Shown here: piece by piece, positions 1 to 11,300 of the stretch
How the letters are laid out: every line of letters starts with the position of its first letter
How positions within the stretch are numbered: position 1 is the first letter of the stretch
Source of the DNA: Saksenaea vasiformis B4078
Taxonomy: Eukaryota > Mucoromycota > Mucoromycetes > Mucorales > Saksenaeaceae
Assembly: GCA_000697055.1 (NCBI GenBank)
Contig: JNDT01001193.1
Location: 1 to 17,800 of the forward strand
Reading direction: 5' to 3'
Length of the DNA: 17,800 nucleotides
The notes under the pieces: model-generated
The model's database searches: none
Told to the model about the DNA's origin: nothing
The model's input: only the letters and a program-made list of their open reading frames with translations
Position numbers and translations under genes: made by a program

Positions 1-1941
1 AAGGAATCAAAAAAAAAAAAGAAATCCCGCTTTGATATCAAAGCTATGGAGCATACAGCATCGGTCGTCTTGGAAAAAAAGCAGATACCATACGACCCTG
101 TAATTGCCATGCAACTTGAGACTTTCATCGATGAGAAATTGGCGGGAGCAGAAGTCCAACAAAAACGAAAGCTGGAGATTCAAATTCGCGAATTCTTACA
201 GTACGCTTTTTCTGGTTCGCCGGTTACTAGATCTAACAATTACCGTGTAGCAAAGTCATTCACAAGGCATGTTTCATGGCACAAGATAAAGAACAAGTGA
301 AAAAGAGGTTACAGCGGTTGATCGCGCTTGATGCCACAGCTGAAACCCAAGGTCTAAAGAAGCGAAACGATAAAGCACCAACAGTTGCTCTTCTAGGTAT
401 ATTACTGGAACGTTATTTCCCCCAAAATAACACTTTCTAGACCGTTGTATTAAATCAATCGAGGACGAATTAGGAAATAAGCAATGCAGGTACGTAAGGT
501 CGAATGCATCAGCAGCCTACTCACCCTATTACAGCTTGAAGAAACAAGAACAAGGCATTGTTGATGCATTCGATAGTTTCTTCAAGGATGCTATTGAAGC
601 CAAAGAAGAGCGAACCAAGTTGATGAAAACAGTAATGGATCATGCAATTACGGTTGTAACCACCGAGGTGGCGAAGCTCACCTACAATGATATTGCAAAG
701 CTGCAGCAATCAGTGGAAATATTAAAGCTTGCGACACCGAATAAGGATGAAATCAAGGGTCTGACCCCAGAGCCGGGCCAACTTAAGCGCTCCTTGGAAG
801 ATATGCTACGATCTCAGATACAGGATGTGGATCTTACCAAAGAACCAGGTACAAAGGAATTCGAGCGCATTATCAGCGGCCTCCCTCTGGACATTCGATA
901 CAAGGTCGATGAAAAGATCACGCCTAAAATTATCAACGTTATATGTACCACGTTGGCAGAAAAAGTGGCAAACATTATGACCATCCGTTCGGAGAGAGCG
1001 AAAGAACAAGCGGAAGAAGTAACTACTGCTTCTATCCAAGACGAAGTGCTTCGGCAAACGGACCCATCAAAAGTACAGACACTGGCATTGTCCTTACCAG
1101 AGGTAAAGGCGATGCACGGTTCCTTGCAACAATTGGAAGAATTTTTGCGTGACATGACGCAGCAACTGAACGCGATCGGATCCAAAGGTTTCTATGTACC
1201 AAAAGAAATTCTCGACCTCGAAAATGCGGTTAAAAACACAACGTCAAAGCTAGATGAATCGCAAAAATTGATTCAGGAGATGCTGGCAGAGGACGATTAC
1301 AAGTTAACAGGAGACAGTTTTACAGAAAGAATGGAGCGACGTATCAAAAAATCGGCGATCGAGCTTGAGAATTGCAGAATACGATGGCTAGCTAAAGATA
1401 AAACACGGAAGAACGACACAGAGAAGATGAAACGGGAAATAGACACTTTGAAGCGAAAACGAGACTGGTTGCCCAAAGATATCAACAGCCACGAAGAGTG
1501 GATTGCATCCTTGGAAAAACGGTTAAAGGACACATACGCTTCCTGGAATCCCTCCGTTCAGCCAATGTTGCAGCCAAGTGTGCAACACAGTTTGGATAAA
1601 TGTCTGGAGGAGATCAAGCAAGTGACACAGTAAGTTAGTCTTTTTGATTATTTTCAGAGGGATTCATTGCTGTTCACTCTAGAAATCATGAGGAAATACT
1701 TGCCTTGTTGGCTGACCCGGTAGCAAAATCTGGCGAAATTTCATTACAAAGCTTGTCTCTGCGAGTAAGAGCGAAAGCAACCGCAAAGGACTACTTCCCG
1801 GAAGAGATTTTATCACCGCCTGTATATATCGCAGTGGATTCGCTGATACATGACAAAACAGCAAAGAAATTGAGGGTGAGCGATGTTCCTTCAAAGCTGG
1901 CTGTTCTGGACAAGGAAACTACACTGCTGGAGCGTCAATAA
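1..1941 (+). CDS. Five-exon gene for a coiled-coil-like protein of unknown function, possibly 5'-partial
   Basis: I do not recognise this protein. Proposed exons are 1(or 46)-200, 251-396, 441-489, 535-1629 and 1683-1941. The four GT-AG introns (50, 44, 45 and 53 bp) restore one continuous frame: from the ATG at 46 the exons total 1704 nt, or 567 codons plus stop. The frame is also open upstream of 46 to base 1 with a Lys-rich stretch, so the true start may lie outside the window. The product is hydrophilic and rich in Lys, Glu, Gln and Leu. It has long helical-looking segments, particularly about residues 330-450, and no signal peptide or membrane segment. The last exon encodes a less charged tail of about 85 residues. 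A structural or scaffold role is only a guess. AATAAA at 1937-1942 overlaps the stop codon. The exon joins are well supported; the function is unknown. Confidence 0.8.
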
Positions 1942-1942
1942 A
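1937..1942 (+). promoter_or_regulatory. Possible polyadenylation signal overlapping a stop codon
   Basis: AATAAA spans 1937-1942 and contains the TAA stop (1939-1941) of the upstream gene. The convergent neighbour ends at 1980, so cleavage must occur inside or beyond that neighbour's 3' end. Confidence 0.4.
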
Positions 1943-1979
1943 AAGGGCGGATGAAGTCTCTATGCGGCAATAGAGCGGA

Positions 1980-2779
1980 TTAATTTTCCTTCTTTTGCAC
2001 ATCGTACATAAGCACTAAACTATGATTGTACATTAAAATAAATATACCCACCGCTCGAATAATAGCGTTGTATAGAGGGAATACCTTCGTTCCAACAGGA
2101 TTTGCTACAGCTGTATGCACCCAATCAGTACCACCCGTGTTATCATTGGGTAGTCATGACATGACCTCAGATTAATCAAGGATCAGTACCTTCCTTAAAA
2201 AGCTGGTTCCATGCAAAATGAACATAAATCAACCATAATAGTCGTACTACAGCCTGAAAGACAGAGAAGAAGAAAAAAAATGATGATTATGGTACATACC
2301 AGAAATGACCCAAGAACACTCAGAAGGAATTAAAGGGTTCAATGGAATAGTTGGTTTTGCGTCTATCCAACTCCTAGAGTTTGAATCAAACCACCTTGCC
2401 AGAGATAGAATTCTCATCGCAATGGAGTATTTAAACGAAAAGAGGACGCTTTCAGCTAGCTTCTTCAGGATCGCTGTCGTGTTTCCTTCTCCTTGCTTAG
2501 TCTGTGTAACCTATGCTGTCGAACGTCTTGGTTGCTGAAATGCTGTCGCTCATTCTCCACAACATCTTGCCTGATACAGGATTCCTTTGAGCTCTCCACA
2601 GTCGCTATAATTTGCACATGTCCGTACACCGAAGCCGTTGCGGAAAGAGAAAAAGGGCCTCCTTCGACGTGCAGCCGAACTAGGGCGCCATCGATGGTTA
2701 TATTCAAGTGAGATAACATTCCAAGTATCATTCGCGGGGAAATCACTTTTTGCATGTCTTGCAGAAATGTTGCGTTCAT
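1980..2779 (-). CDS. Four-exon gene for a small putative membrane protein, unknown function
   Basis: I do not recognise the family. Proposed exons in transcript order are 2779-2564, 2510-2300, 2246-2190 and 2110-1980. They sum to 615 nt (204 aa plus stop), and every splice phase agrees. Introns are 53 bp (2511-2563, weak donor GTTGTG), 53 bp (2247-2299, donor GTATGT, acceptor CTGTAG) and 79 bp (2111-2189, donor GTACTG). Exon 1 encodes an alternating hydrophobic/polar stretch that looks like beta strands. Exon 2 begins with an amphipathic helix. Exons 3 and 4 carry two hydrophobic segments (around VRLLWLIYVHFAW and AIIRAVGIFILMY), possibly membrane spans. An alternative first exon from the ATG at 2795, joined through a GC-AG intron 2511-2570, is also phase-compatible, so exon 1 is the least certain part. 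Confidence 0.55.
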
Positions 2780-2959
2780 TGGTGATCAGATTCATGTAAG
2801 TAAAAACAAGCGATCATCCAAACGCACTTGGTGGTATATCTTCAATATGTGAATTCCCTGAGACATTTGCATGCTCGATGGCGGGATATGGAAACTGAAA
2901 AATTAGCCCTATTTTTGCGATTCATTGTTTGATTCAGGAGCACTTATCAGCGACACACT
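2780..2959. promoter_or_regulatory. Divergent promoter region between the small membrane-protein gene and the helicase gene
   Basis: These 180 bp separate the proposed start of the minus-strand gene (2779) from the helicase ATG (2960). Both 5' ends must be controlled from this interval. I see no convincing TATA box or known fungal element, only AT-rich stretches near 2896-2940. Confidence 0.45.
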
Positions 2960-5900
2960 ATGAACGAGACGGAATTTTTAAAGAAGTTAAATCCGAGACA
3001 GCTTCAGGCTGTGAACAGTGAAGCAAAATTCCTTAAAATCCTTGCTGGACCTGGATCAGGAAAAACGCGAGGTCATTTGGGAAGTTTTACGTCAATCGTC
3101 TATTGAACTTTTGCATGTAGTGTTAACGTCGCGTGTGGCATGGCTAGTGCTCGAGAAGAAAATGAATCCTTCCCATGTCATGGTTGTCACGTTCACGAAC
3201 AAAGCTGCCAAGGAAATGAAAGAACGATTGGAGACGCCTGATTTGCTTGGGAAAAGCGTGACAGCCAGATTACTCATTGGTACCTTCCATTCCATTTGTG
3301 CGCGCCTTCTTCGCAAGTACAGTGAAGAAGCTGGTCTAAAGAAGGAGTTTCTCATTGCTGATACGGATATGAGGTATGGTTACCGTAATGCATTAATGTA
3401 ACCATGGAAAAATAACTATGTCTACAGTAAGAGGATAATTACGGGCTTGCTTAAAGAATTGAGGCCCCAGTTGACTGAATATGGAAAGAAGCAAAGAGCA
3501 GGTTTGTGATATAACACTTGAAATCCCCTTTCTTTTAATATTTGTAAATCAGATTTCTTTTTCAACGAGATCAGCAAGGTCAGAAATCAAGGACTTACTT
3601 ATGCAGAGTATGCTACGAGAAATCGCGACAATCGGTCTAAGAAGGATACCATACTCGTATTCAAGTACGTTATTGTCATGATGCCTACGGTTTTGCATAA
3701 TAATAATAATGTTAATCTTAGGGCGTATGAAGAAAGATTAGAAGCAGAAAATATGGTGGTGCGTTTTTCTCATTAGCAAATGCTATGTGTAACCTTCGAT
3801 TGATGTAGGACTTTGACAACCTCTTGCTCCACAGCCGTTTTCTTCTCCGGCAGTACCCTCATCTTGTCGGTTACTTGGAACATGTCCTGGTAGATGAGGT
3901 AGGTTGTAACAAGTAGCAGCGACGAGATCCGCTAACAACTAGAAATGATTAGTTTCAAGACACCAATTCCGTCCAATATGAACTTTTAAGGCTATTCACT
4001 ACCGGGGGAAAGGCCATCTCTGTTGTAGGAGGTGAAGAAAAAAAGAAAATGGAAAGGATAGGAACTGAGCTGAGGAATGATTAATGCCTGATCTGTATAG
4101 ATCCCGATCAAAGTATTTTCGGTTGGCGAAATGCAGATTCATCAAACTTTACCAAGATGGACACTGACTTCCGAGGCATCATCGCTGTGAGTTTGGAGGA
4201 GAACTATCGAAGCACGGCGTCTATTTTGAAGTCTGCTCTTCATGTGGTGAACCAAGGTATGAAAAACATGAGTTTCGGCTGCAGGTATACTAAGCAAGCA
4301 CGACGTTTATAGATCGACAACGTCTACAAAAGAGTCTTTTTACGCAAAATCCCGTTGGCGTTCCACTAACGTTATTGAAGATGCACGATGATAAGCTGGA
4401 AGCTCAGAGCGTAGCCGATGAAATCCAGCGTATCGTTAAATATTCAAAGGGGTTGATTACCTATAAGGATATCGCGATCTTGGTTCGTATGAACTTTATG
4501 TCGCGCAACATCGAACAAGCCCTGACCGCTGAAAGGATCCCGCACGTTGTGGTACGTGCCTATCAAGTATCTTATCTTTGTTTTCGTCTCAATAGTGAGT
4601 TTTAGGTCGGAGGCGTGAAATTCTTAGAGCGTGCAGAAGTCAAGGATATCCTTGCCTATCTCAGTTTCTTTTACAATCCCAAAAACACATCGGCCTTGGA
4701 ACGTGTGATCAATGTCCCTAAGCGCGGTATCGGTGAAGTCTCATTAAACAAAATCAAAGAAGTCTGTCGGAAGGACGACTGGGATATCATTAGGATGATG
4801 GAAGAAACCGTAGGCAGTAAAACAGGCAACGCAGCACCTCCGATCAACTTTAGCAGCAGAGCCAAGCAAGGACTACGCACTATGCTAAATACCTACCATG
4901 AAGTGTGCGCGATGATCGCTAGAAACGTAAGTTATTTAACTGGAAAAAAATAATGAGATTGTAACGTTGCCACAGGAACCTATGGCGCAGATCCTCAAAT
5001 ACATCGCGGAAGCTATCAACTACGAAGACTATCTGAAAGAACAATATCGAGCTGACCATGAGTCGAGGTGGGCTAACGTTGGTGAATTGATCACATTTGC
5101 AGCGGGATTCCAGCCTCCCAAAGTGGAAGACGCGAACAGGTAAGACCCAAGTCATATCCCGTTGATCATTACCTAATACTTGCTTAGTATCAACAATGTC
5201 GACCCCATTGGAGCCTTTCTAGAAGCATGCACGCTTGATTTGGATAAGAAGGAACATGAGGAAGCAGAAGACGGGGTATGAGATCAGAAAATGTCTGTAG
5301 GATGGATTACTTATTGCGGGTTTCGAATGAATCTAGAAAGTGTCAATTATGACATTGCATACTGCAAAAGGCAAGTCCAACCTATCTTTACAGTACATTT
5401 TCTGACATTTACTAAAGGACTTGAATGGCCCTGCGTGTTCATTGTCGGTTGCGAGGAGACGATTATTCCCCATTCAAAAGCTGACGTGACGGAAGAAAGG
5501 TAAACATGGAGGCCTTGCAGCACATGCGTACTGAACGACACACGAAATGTATGATAGCCGTTTGCTATATGTCGGCGTTACAAGAGCAAAATGCAAGTGT
5601 CTTGGATGAAATTTAATTTGTCACTGACACCTGTTGTAGGTTTTGCTTATTGTTCGTTTGCTGCAGAGAGGCAGCTATGGGGCGAAACATCAGATCGCGT
5701 GCTCACTCGATTTTTGAGTACGATCCCTGATGATCAATGCCAGAAGCAGACGCCTGCTTGGAACGCTGACGTGCGTGGATGGGTTGCAAACGTGCTAGGT
5801 CTTCCTAGGCCTGACGAGAGTACGAAATTGCAAGACGAGGGTGACAAAATATGGGCAGACGACGATGACAAGCCTCGTGCAAGGTATTAAAGACTACAAG

Positions 5901-6586
5901 ACGCCACAAAAATAACTAATTCATTAAAAAGGAGTTTCATGAGTCGTCCATATGGCGGTATGACCTCTGACAACATGTCAAGGTTGAAGCAGGCCAACTC
6001 GAAGCAAACAGCACCAAAACCCGTTAACAACTTGCCTGGATTCACGAGCGCTGCAAACCTACTCCGATCACAAGCCGAGACTAGAGTTCTTACACAGCTT
6101 TCGGGTTTCTCTGGTATGCAGGGAATTAGTCTTGCGACGTCATCTAGTGTTCCGAAGCGAAAGCCAGCGAAGCCTGTATCCACCACACCAGCGAAAAAAT
6201 TGCAGACAACCGCTACTAAGGCGAAGGACGACAGGTCTTTGCTACGATCGACACCAGAAACGTTAAAAGCGCTCAATGAGAAGTTGATCCTTCCTCTACG
6301 ATTGACAAAAAAGGTGAAAACAGAAGAATCTTCTTCGTCAGCGTCTTCGGCTTCCCTTAAGGGATGCATCCAGACTGCTATAGCGAGCAAGGCAAAACCT
6401 GCTGTACCATTCAGCCTACAGGAAACTCAGTTGGAGGTTGAAGCCGAAATGCAGAGATGTAACATCAGCGTTCCTCAGGCAACGATAACTGAAGAAACAA
6501 AGCGGGAGCTTGAGAACCTTGTCGATAAAGGTTCATTGGCATATATGAAGCTTAGAGGCATTGAAAAATATGTTTCCATATGTTAA
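2960..6586 (+). CDS. SRS2: UvrD/Srs2-type superfamily 1A DNA helicase, 17 exons
   Basis: ATP-driven 3'-5' DNA helicase of the UvrD/Rep/PcrA family. The fungal nuclear member Srs2 strips Rad51 from single-stranded DNA and restrains recombination. Exons: 2960-3071, 3121-3373, 3428-3501, 3553-3664, 3722-3758, 3809-3898, 3953-4031, 4101-4256, 4313-4551, 4606-4926, 4976-5139, 5188-5275, 5337-5370, 5418-5499, 5558-5592, 5640-5883, 5932-6586; together 2775 nt, 924 aa. Motifs in order: Q motif with Q14, Walker A AGPGSGKT (29-36), Ia VVTFTNKAA, II VDEFQDT (about 224-230), III GDPDQSIFGWR (252-262), IV ENYRST, V MTLHTAKGLEW (580-590), VI LLYVGVTRAK (616-625). All key residues are present. The Ser/Lys-rich tail of about 300 residues looks unstructured, as in Srs2. 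Two introns (5371-5417, 5593-5639) use GC donors. Srs2 rather than a mitochondrial UvrD paralogue is an inference. Confidence 0.88.
5371..5417 (+). other. GC-AG intron inside helicase motif V
   Basis: The donor is AAAAG followed by GCAAGT and the acceptor is ACTAAAG. Removing these 47 bp joins HTAK to GLEW and gives the canonical motif V. No GT donor does this. The preceding exon (5337-5370) is only 34 nt long. Confidence 0.85.
5593..5639 (+). other. GC-AG intron just after helicase motif VI
   Basis: The donor is GCAAGT at 5593 and the acceptor TTGTAG ends at 5639 (47 bp). Splicing joins VTRAK-C to FAYCSFAAERQLWGE in phase, which matches the UvrD-family strand after motif VI. The nearby GT donor would put the next exon out of frame. 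Confidence 0.85.
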
Positions 6587-6939
6587 TGATGTATTTTACG
6601 TCCTGTGTTTTTTTTTTTTTGAACGGACAGATTTCCCCTTTTAAATTCCACCTGCCAACTTCTCTTCTTAATAGATCGATCTTACGCTAATGTACTGCAA
6701 ATATGAATCCTACTTTAGTCCATGATGCCAATCTTTTCGAATCAAATTTTGCTCTGTAGGATAGACAGACAGACAGCAGATCTACGTGTTCCATTAGGCG
6801 ATTGTATTCACTTCTTTTTGTTGAAAACTTTGTAATATACATATGTACAAGATGAAAAACATAAGGAGTACAATTTGATAGATGATAGATCGTTATGGGT
6901 TGAACCAAAATAAGAAGAAGCGATGTTACGTTGATCATC
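6587..6939. other. Convergent intergenic region between helicase and choline kinase
   Basis: 353 bp of AT-rich 3' flanking DNA between two convergent genes. It contains a T run at about 6608-6620 and short CAGA repeats near 6763-6778. I see no gene, RNA or repeat of note; it presumably holds both 3' UTRs. Confidence 0.6.
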
Positions 6940-8227
6940 TTAAGAAGACCATTTCACAAGCTCTGAGCGGAAGGCATACAGACGTTGCATCGAGTACAGG
7001 AGATAATCAAAGTCAATCTCACTCTGACTAGCCTGAATCAAGCCCCAAAGACCCCACATCAAATGACTAGCCATGACCCACACCAGTGCCTCTTTTTGAA
7101 GTTCTTCAGGTGTCGTTGTGTCGTGGTTGCCTGCCGATGCACTCAAGTAGGCATCAAGAAATCGAAGCTGCTCTTCGTTTGTGGGAAATTCGTCTGCCTG
7201 CAGGGTCGCAGGATGATCAGAGTGATAGTCATACATCCACTCACAAAAGTGGTTGGCGATATCATATCCACGGGTATTGTAGCCAGCATACTCAAAATCT
7301 ACTACCACAAGCTCTCCGGTGTTCTCAAGTCGCAAGACATTACCGTACTGGGTCTAACACAAACACACACACACATATTGCATGAGTACCTTCTATGGAA
7401 CTTCTTTTTCTTCAAAACTTACATCGTTATGTCCAACAACGACAGGGCTGGCAACAGTTGCCAAGATCGATTTACACTTCTCAATATCTTTCTGGAGACA
7501 TTCGAAATCAAAAGCTTCCAGAGTATCTCCACCGCTCTTTTGCTTCAATGCTGGTATCAAGTCAAGTATTCTGGGGTACCATTTGTCTATGCAACGCCAG
7601 ACTTCCAACTCACCCGTTGGCGGATAGTCATTCACAATGTTATGCAGTCCGCGTAAACAAACGGCAATTTGTTTAGATGTCTCCGGGTCACGCAGATCTT
7701 TGCTTGTTAAGGTAGTAGAAGCAAGATACTCTTCAAATCGGCCGTTTCCAAATGTTGCCAATAGACTCGGGCAGAGACTCTGCTTCGATAGGCGACCGAG
7801 CCACACCAATTCTTTCTCTCGATCCACAATCTGGTCACATCCAATACCATATACTCGCAACAAGACACGCTGCTTCTTGTTCGATGTTACAAAGAAAACA
7901 GCACTTAAAAAAAAAGAAAAATAGATATGTTTCAGCAACTTATTGTTCTCTTTACTGCTGATATTATGCTTACTTTGTCATTGCTCCACTCACACGAATG
8001 AGATCCACGCCCTGAACATCATGCCACTCTGGTAAAATCGAACGTGCAAGTTCAAGAATCGTTTCTTTTAAGCGGTCACCTTTCAGAATTCTGCGTGGAA
8101 GATAAGTCGGTTGCTTTCTCGGTAAATAGGTGCTTTACCTCAAGTCGATTATGGCATCGCAACTAGGGACGGCATGGCCACCATTTGACAAGGCCGGTGG
8201 CAGTTCTTCATTTGGAGGGGAAAACAT
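6940..8227 (-). CDS. Choline/ethanolamine kinase, four exons
   Basis: Phosphorylates choline and/or ethanolamine with ATP, the first step of the CDP-choline (Kennedy) pathway for phosphatidylcholine/ethanolamine; cytosolic in known members. Exons in transcript order: 8227-8139, 8090-7974, 7903-7423, 7353-6940; 1101 nt, 366 aa. The GT-AG introns are 48, 70 and 69 bp and all phases match. Diagnostic motifs: SGAMTNAVFFV followed by VLLRVYG (nucleotide-binding N-lobe), the Brenner phosphotransferase motif VVGHNDTQYGNVL (catalytic Asp, spanning the last intron), and the choline kinase motif VVVDFEYAGYNTRGYDIANHF with the Mg-binding Asp. Length is normal for the family. The start at 8227 is the first ATG before the conserved part; the frame stays open upstream for a few codons until the LINE junction, so a longer native N-terminus is possible. 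Choline and ethanolamine specificity cannot be separated by eye. Confidence 0.9.
7363..7377. repeat. CA/GT dinucleotide run in a kinase intron
   Basis: A short ACACACAC tract lies in the last kinase intron (7354-7422), close to its acceptor on the minus strand, where it reads as a GT-rich tract. Confidence 0.7.
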
Positions 8228-8244
8228 CAATGTGTCATTATGAG

Positions 8245-8253
8245 GGCTCCGGG
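8245..8253. repeat. Target-site duplication, copy at the LINE 3' end
   Basis: GGCTCCGGG lies immediately before the T run that is the LINE poly(A) tail on the minus strand. The same nine bases recur at 13446-13454, directly beyond the other end of the element. Confidence 0.75.
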
Positions 8254-8265
8254 ATTTTTTTTTTT

Positions 8266-8381
8266 GTACGGGAGCTGGGCTCCGAATTTTATTTGTGGCG
8301 CACGTCACAATGAGCGGTGCGTACAAGAGATTGATACTAAGGAGGGAACGGGCTATAAGCTATGCTAAAGTGAAGCGACGC
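8266..8381 (-). other. LINE 3' untranslated region
   Basis: About 116 bp lie between the ORF2 stop (8382) and the A tail. Next to the tail is a small inverted repeat, GGAGC-TGG-GCTCC (8271-8283), which could form a hairpin in the RNA. No coding potential is seen. Confidence 0.6.
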
Positions 8382-11300
8382 CTAGGTGGAGTAGTGCTGG
8401 AGGGGGGGTGCAGGTGGATTCAGTAGGTGATGGGTTTGGATGAGGGTGCTAGTTTGCTTGAGTGCTAAGGAGCGGACAGTAAGCAGGGAGAAGGGAGCGT
8501 CATCGAAGATCGTTTTCCAATGACAGCGCCAGATAGCCTCAAGGATGCAGCCCACAACTTGGCCGCTTTGGAGAGCTGGTGGATCGGGTGGGAGACGTAG
8601 GGTGAAACGAGCCTCGCGGACATCCTCTGGCGAAGGACGGGTAAGAAGTAGTTCTTGCCATAGGGAAGTCCAGGCATCCCATTTGACAGGGCACATGAAG
8701 AGAAAGTGGTCGATGTCTTCAGAGTCTGCGTGGCAAATCGGACAGGATGCGAAGGGGAAGAGAGAAGGGTTAAGGGCGTGAAGAGCGCGACGAAAGGGAA
8801 GGCGACGGTGAAGAGTGCGAAACCAGACATTGCGGGCGTGGTGGCTGATCGAGAAGCGCCAAAAGCGGTTCCAGGCTAACGCGGTGGGAGAGTCAGAAGC
8901 AACGGGCTCTGGCGTGGTCAGTGCAGCAAGATTGCGAAAAAGACGGGAGGTGAGTTTAGGGAAGGGATGAGAGGCGCGAGTGGAAAGGTGGTCGAGGAAA
9001 GGCGTAAGGGAGAATGCAGTGGGGAGGGGAGGGAGATGAGACGTCCACTGCGTAGAAAGGCAGAGGTGGAAGAAAGGGGCGGAGAGAGAGAGAGATGTCC
9101 TGAATCCAAGGCCTGGAAAAAGAGTTTGACGAGTACGGGGGAGCGGGTCAACTCATGCGGAGAACGGCGACGAACGAAGCCGAGCATAGGGTCCTGGATG
9201 AAAGCATCGGAGACCAAGAGCTGAGGGCGGGTGAGGCGTTCAGGCCAAGGTAAACCGTGGGCCGGGACACACACGTCCAGAAGATGGAGAGCAAATGCGG
9301 TTGGGACAGAGATGGCACAGGTTTCAAAGGTGCGGGGGAAGGCGTCCATGGCACGGCAGAGCAGGCCTAGAGTGGAAGTTGGGCGGTTAAGTGGACCACT
9401 ACGAAGGCGGGGAAATAAAAGACTAAGTAATGGATGGGGTGATGAAGTAAAACGTTGAAGAGTCACAAGAATCCAAGAGTGAATAAAAGAAGTGTGAGGT
9501 CCGGAAGAAAATAGAGGCAAAAGCCAACGAAGTTGGAGAGCAAGTTGCTGACGAGCAGGGTCCAAGATGGCAAGGCCACCGCTAGAACGGGGGAGAAGCA
9601 AAATATCAAAGCGTACGAAGGGGAATGTTCGGTGGAAAAGAAATTTGATACAGAGGGAACGAAGAGAGTGAAAGAAAGAGGCAGGGAAGGGAGTGACGCG
9701 AAGGACGTGCCAGATGGAAGAAAGCAAAAGAGTATTGAGAACGGTGGCACGACCACGGAAGGACAGGAAGCGGCGGGAATGAAGATAACAACCGTTACGG
9801 AGATGGGCTAGCATCTGTTGTCCAAACCAATCGCGTTGAGCAGTGGTCGAGTATAGGGGGAATCCAAGGTAGATGACTGGGTGAGGAGAGCGGCGGTCGT
9901 GCCAGGCAGGAATCTGATGATCCTGTAACAAACTAATCCAGTCGGGCCAAGTGGCACCTGAAAGGGACAAAGCAGCGGTCTTACCATAGTTTACGTTGGC
10001 ATTGGATGCCGCGGAATAGGTCGAGAGATGGCGGCGCAAACGTTGGAAATCATCCGCAGAATTGAGTAAGACGAGGGCGTCATCCGCATATGCCAACACC
10101 TTTGCTGTCAAGGGAGCGACAGCCAGGGAAGACGTTAGCGAGTAGCCGTGAAAATCCGCATCGTGAATGATGCGCCTCAAGAGAGGCTCAAAGGCCAGAT
10201 TGAAGAGAACCGGAGAGAGTGGATCGCCTTGCCTAAGTCCCCGGAGTTGGGATATAGGCGCGGATAGGTGTCCATTGATATTGATTGAGATATTGGTACC
10301 AAAGAAAAGGCGTTCAACACAGGTGTTGAAGGCATCGGGAAAGGCGAAATGAGACAGAACGTGGATTAAGTAGTCTGGATGAACACGGTCGTACGCTTTT
10401 TCTTGGTCCAAGAGAAGGCCAATGCCGGAGGATCCTGTAACTCGAGCATGGTCCATGATCAATCGCATGAGCATACCGTTATCAGCGATGAAGCGGCCAC
10501 GGACAAAGCCAGTTTGATAGGGGTTGATAAGAGGCTTGACAGCACGAATTACCCGATCATTCAGTAAGCGAGTGAAAACCTTTGCATTTGTGTTAATCAG
10601 GGCTATCGGTCTCCAATTGCGGAGAGAGGTCAGATCGCCTTTCTTGGGTAATAAGCACAGACAGGTATCTTTCCATGAAGGGGGAAATTTGGCATCGGAA
10701 AGTGCCTGGTTAAAGACCTCTAAGACAAGGTCTCGTAACCCGGCTTCCTGGAAAATCAAGGACAAAATCGGGTAGGGGAGGCCATCCACACCCGGGCTGC
10801 TGGCGTGAGGTGTGCGGGACACTGCTTTCAACAGATCATCGAATTCAAAGGGACTTACTAGGGAAGCCTGGTGGGAAGGCGACAACTGAAGATCTGTGGG
10901 AAGGTGAGTGAGCAGGTCTTGAAGCGCGGCATGATCAATGGGTGCAGGAGTATACAGGCTCTGGTAAAATGTCTGGGCTGCCTGATGCATGTGTGGCAAG
11001 GACGATCCAGCCACACCGGATTCAGGGTGTTGTAAGGTGGAGATGTATCGTTGTGTTGAGCGCTCGGCAATGGTGCGTTTCAGATATCCAGCAGAGGTTT
11101 CACCTTTCTCCCGCCAACGAAGGCCTGCGCGAAGGGCGAGAGTCTGTGCCCGATTGTCCTGTAGCTCGGTAAGTTGTTGTTCAATACATGAGATAGCGGG
11201 GTCAAGTGGCGACCTGGGCGAACGGCACCAGCAACGAAGAAGGAAGTTCCGTTGTCGTTGGAGTTTCCGTTCCTGAGTCCGCCGTCTGCGGTTCTGAGAC

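Noticed and set aside
2305..2538. 77-codon plus-strand open frame
   Set aside because: It overlaps exon 2 and the first intron of the minus-strand gene on the other strand, which is better supported by splice phase.
2550..2779. OB-fold subunit (Rpa3- or Ten1-like) identity for the minus-strand gene
   Set aside because: A few hydrophobic positions looked similar, but the match is weak, and the C-terminal hydrophobic segments do not fit those families.
5591..5640. Apparent frameshift in the helicase after motif VI
   Set aside because: A GC-AG intron (5593-5639) joins the two parts in phase and gives the expected family sequence, so no mutation is needed.
6985..7656. 223-codon plus-strand open frame
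   Set aside because: It lies opposite the choline kinase exons, whose motifs and splice phases are clear, and it spans a kinase intron.
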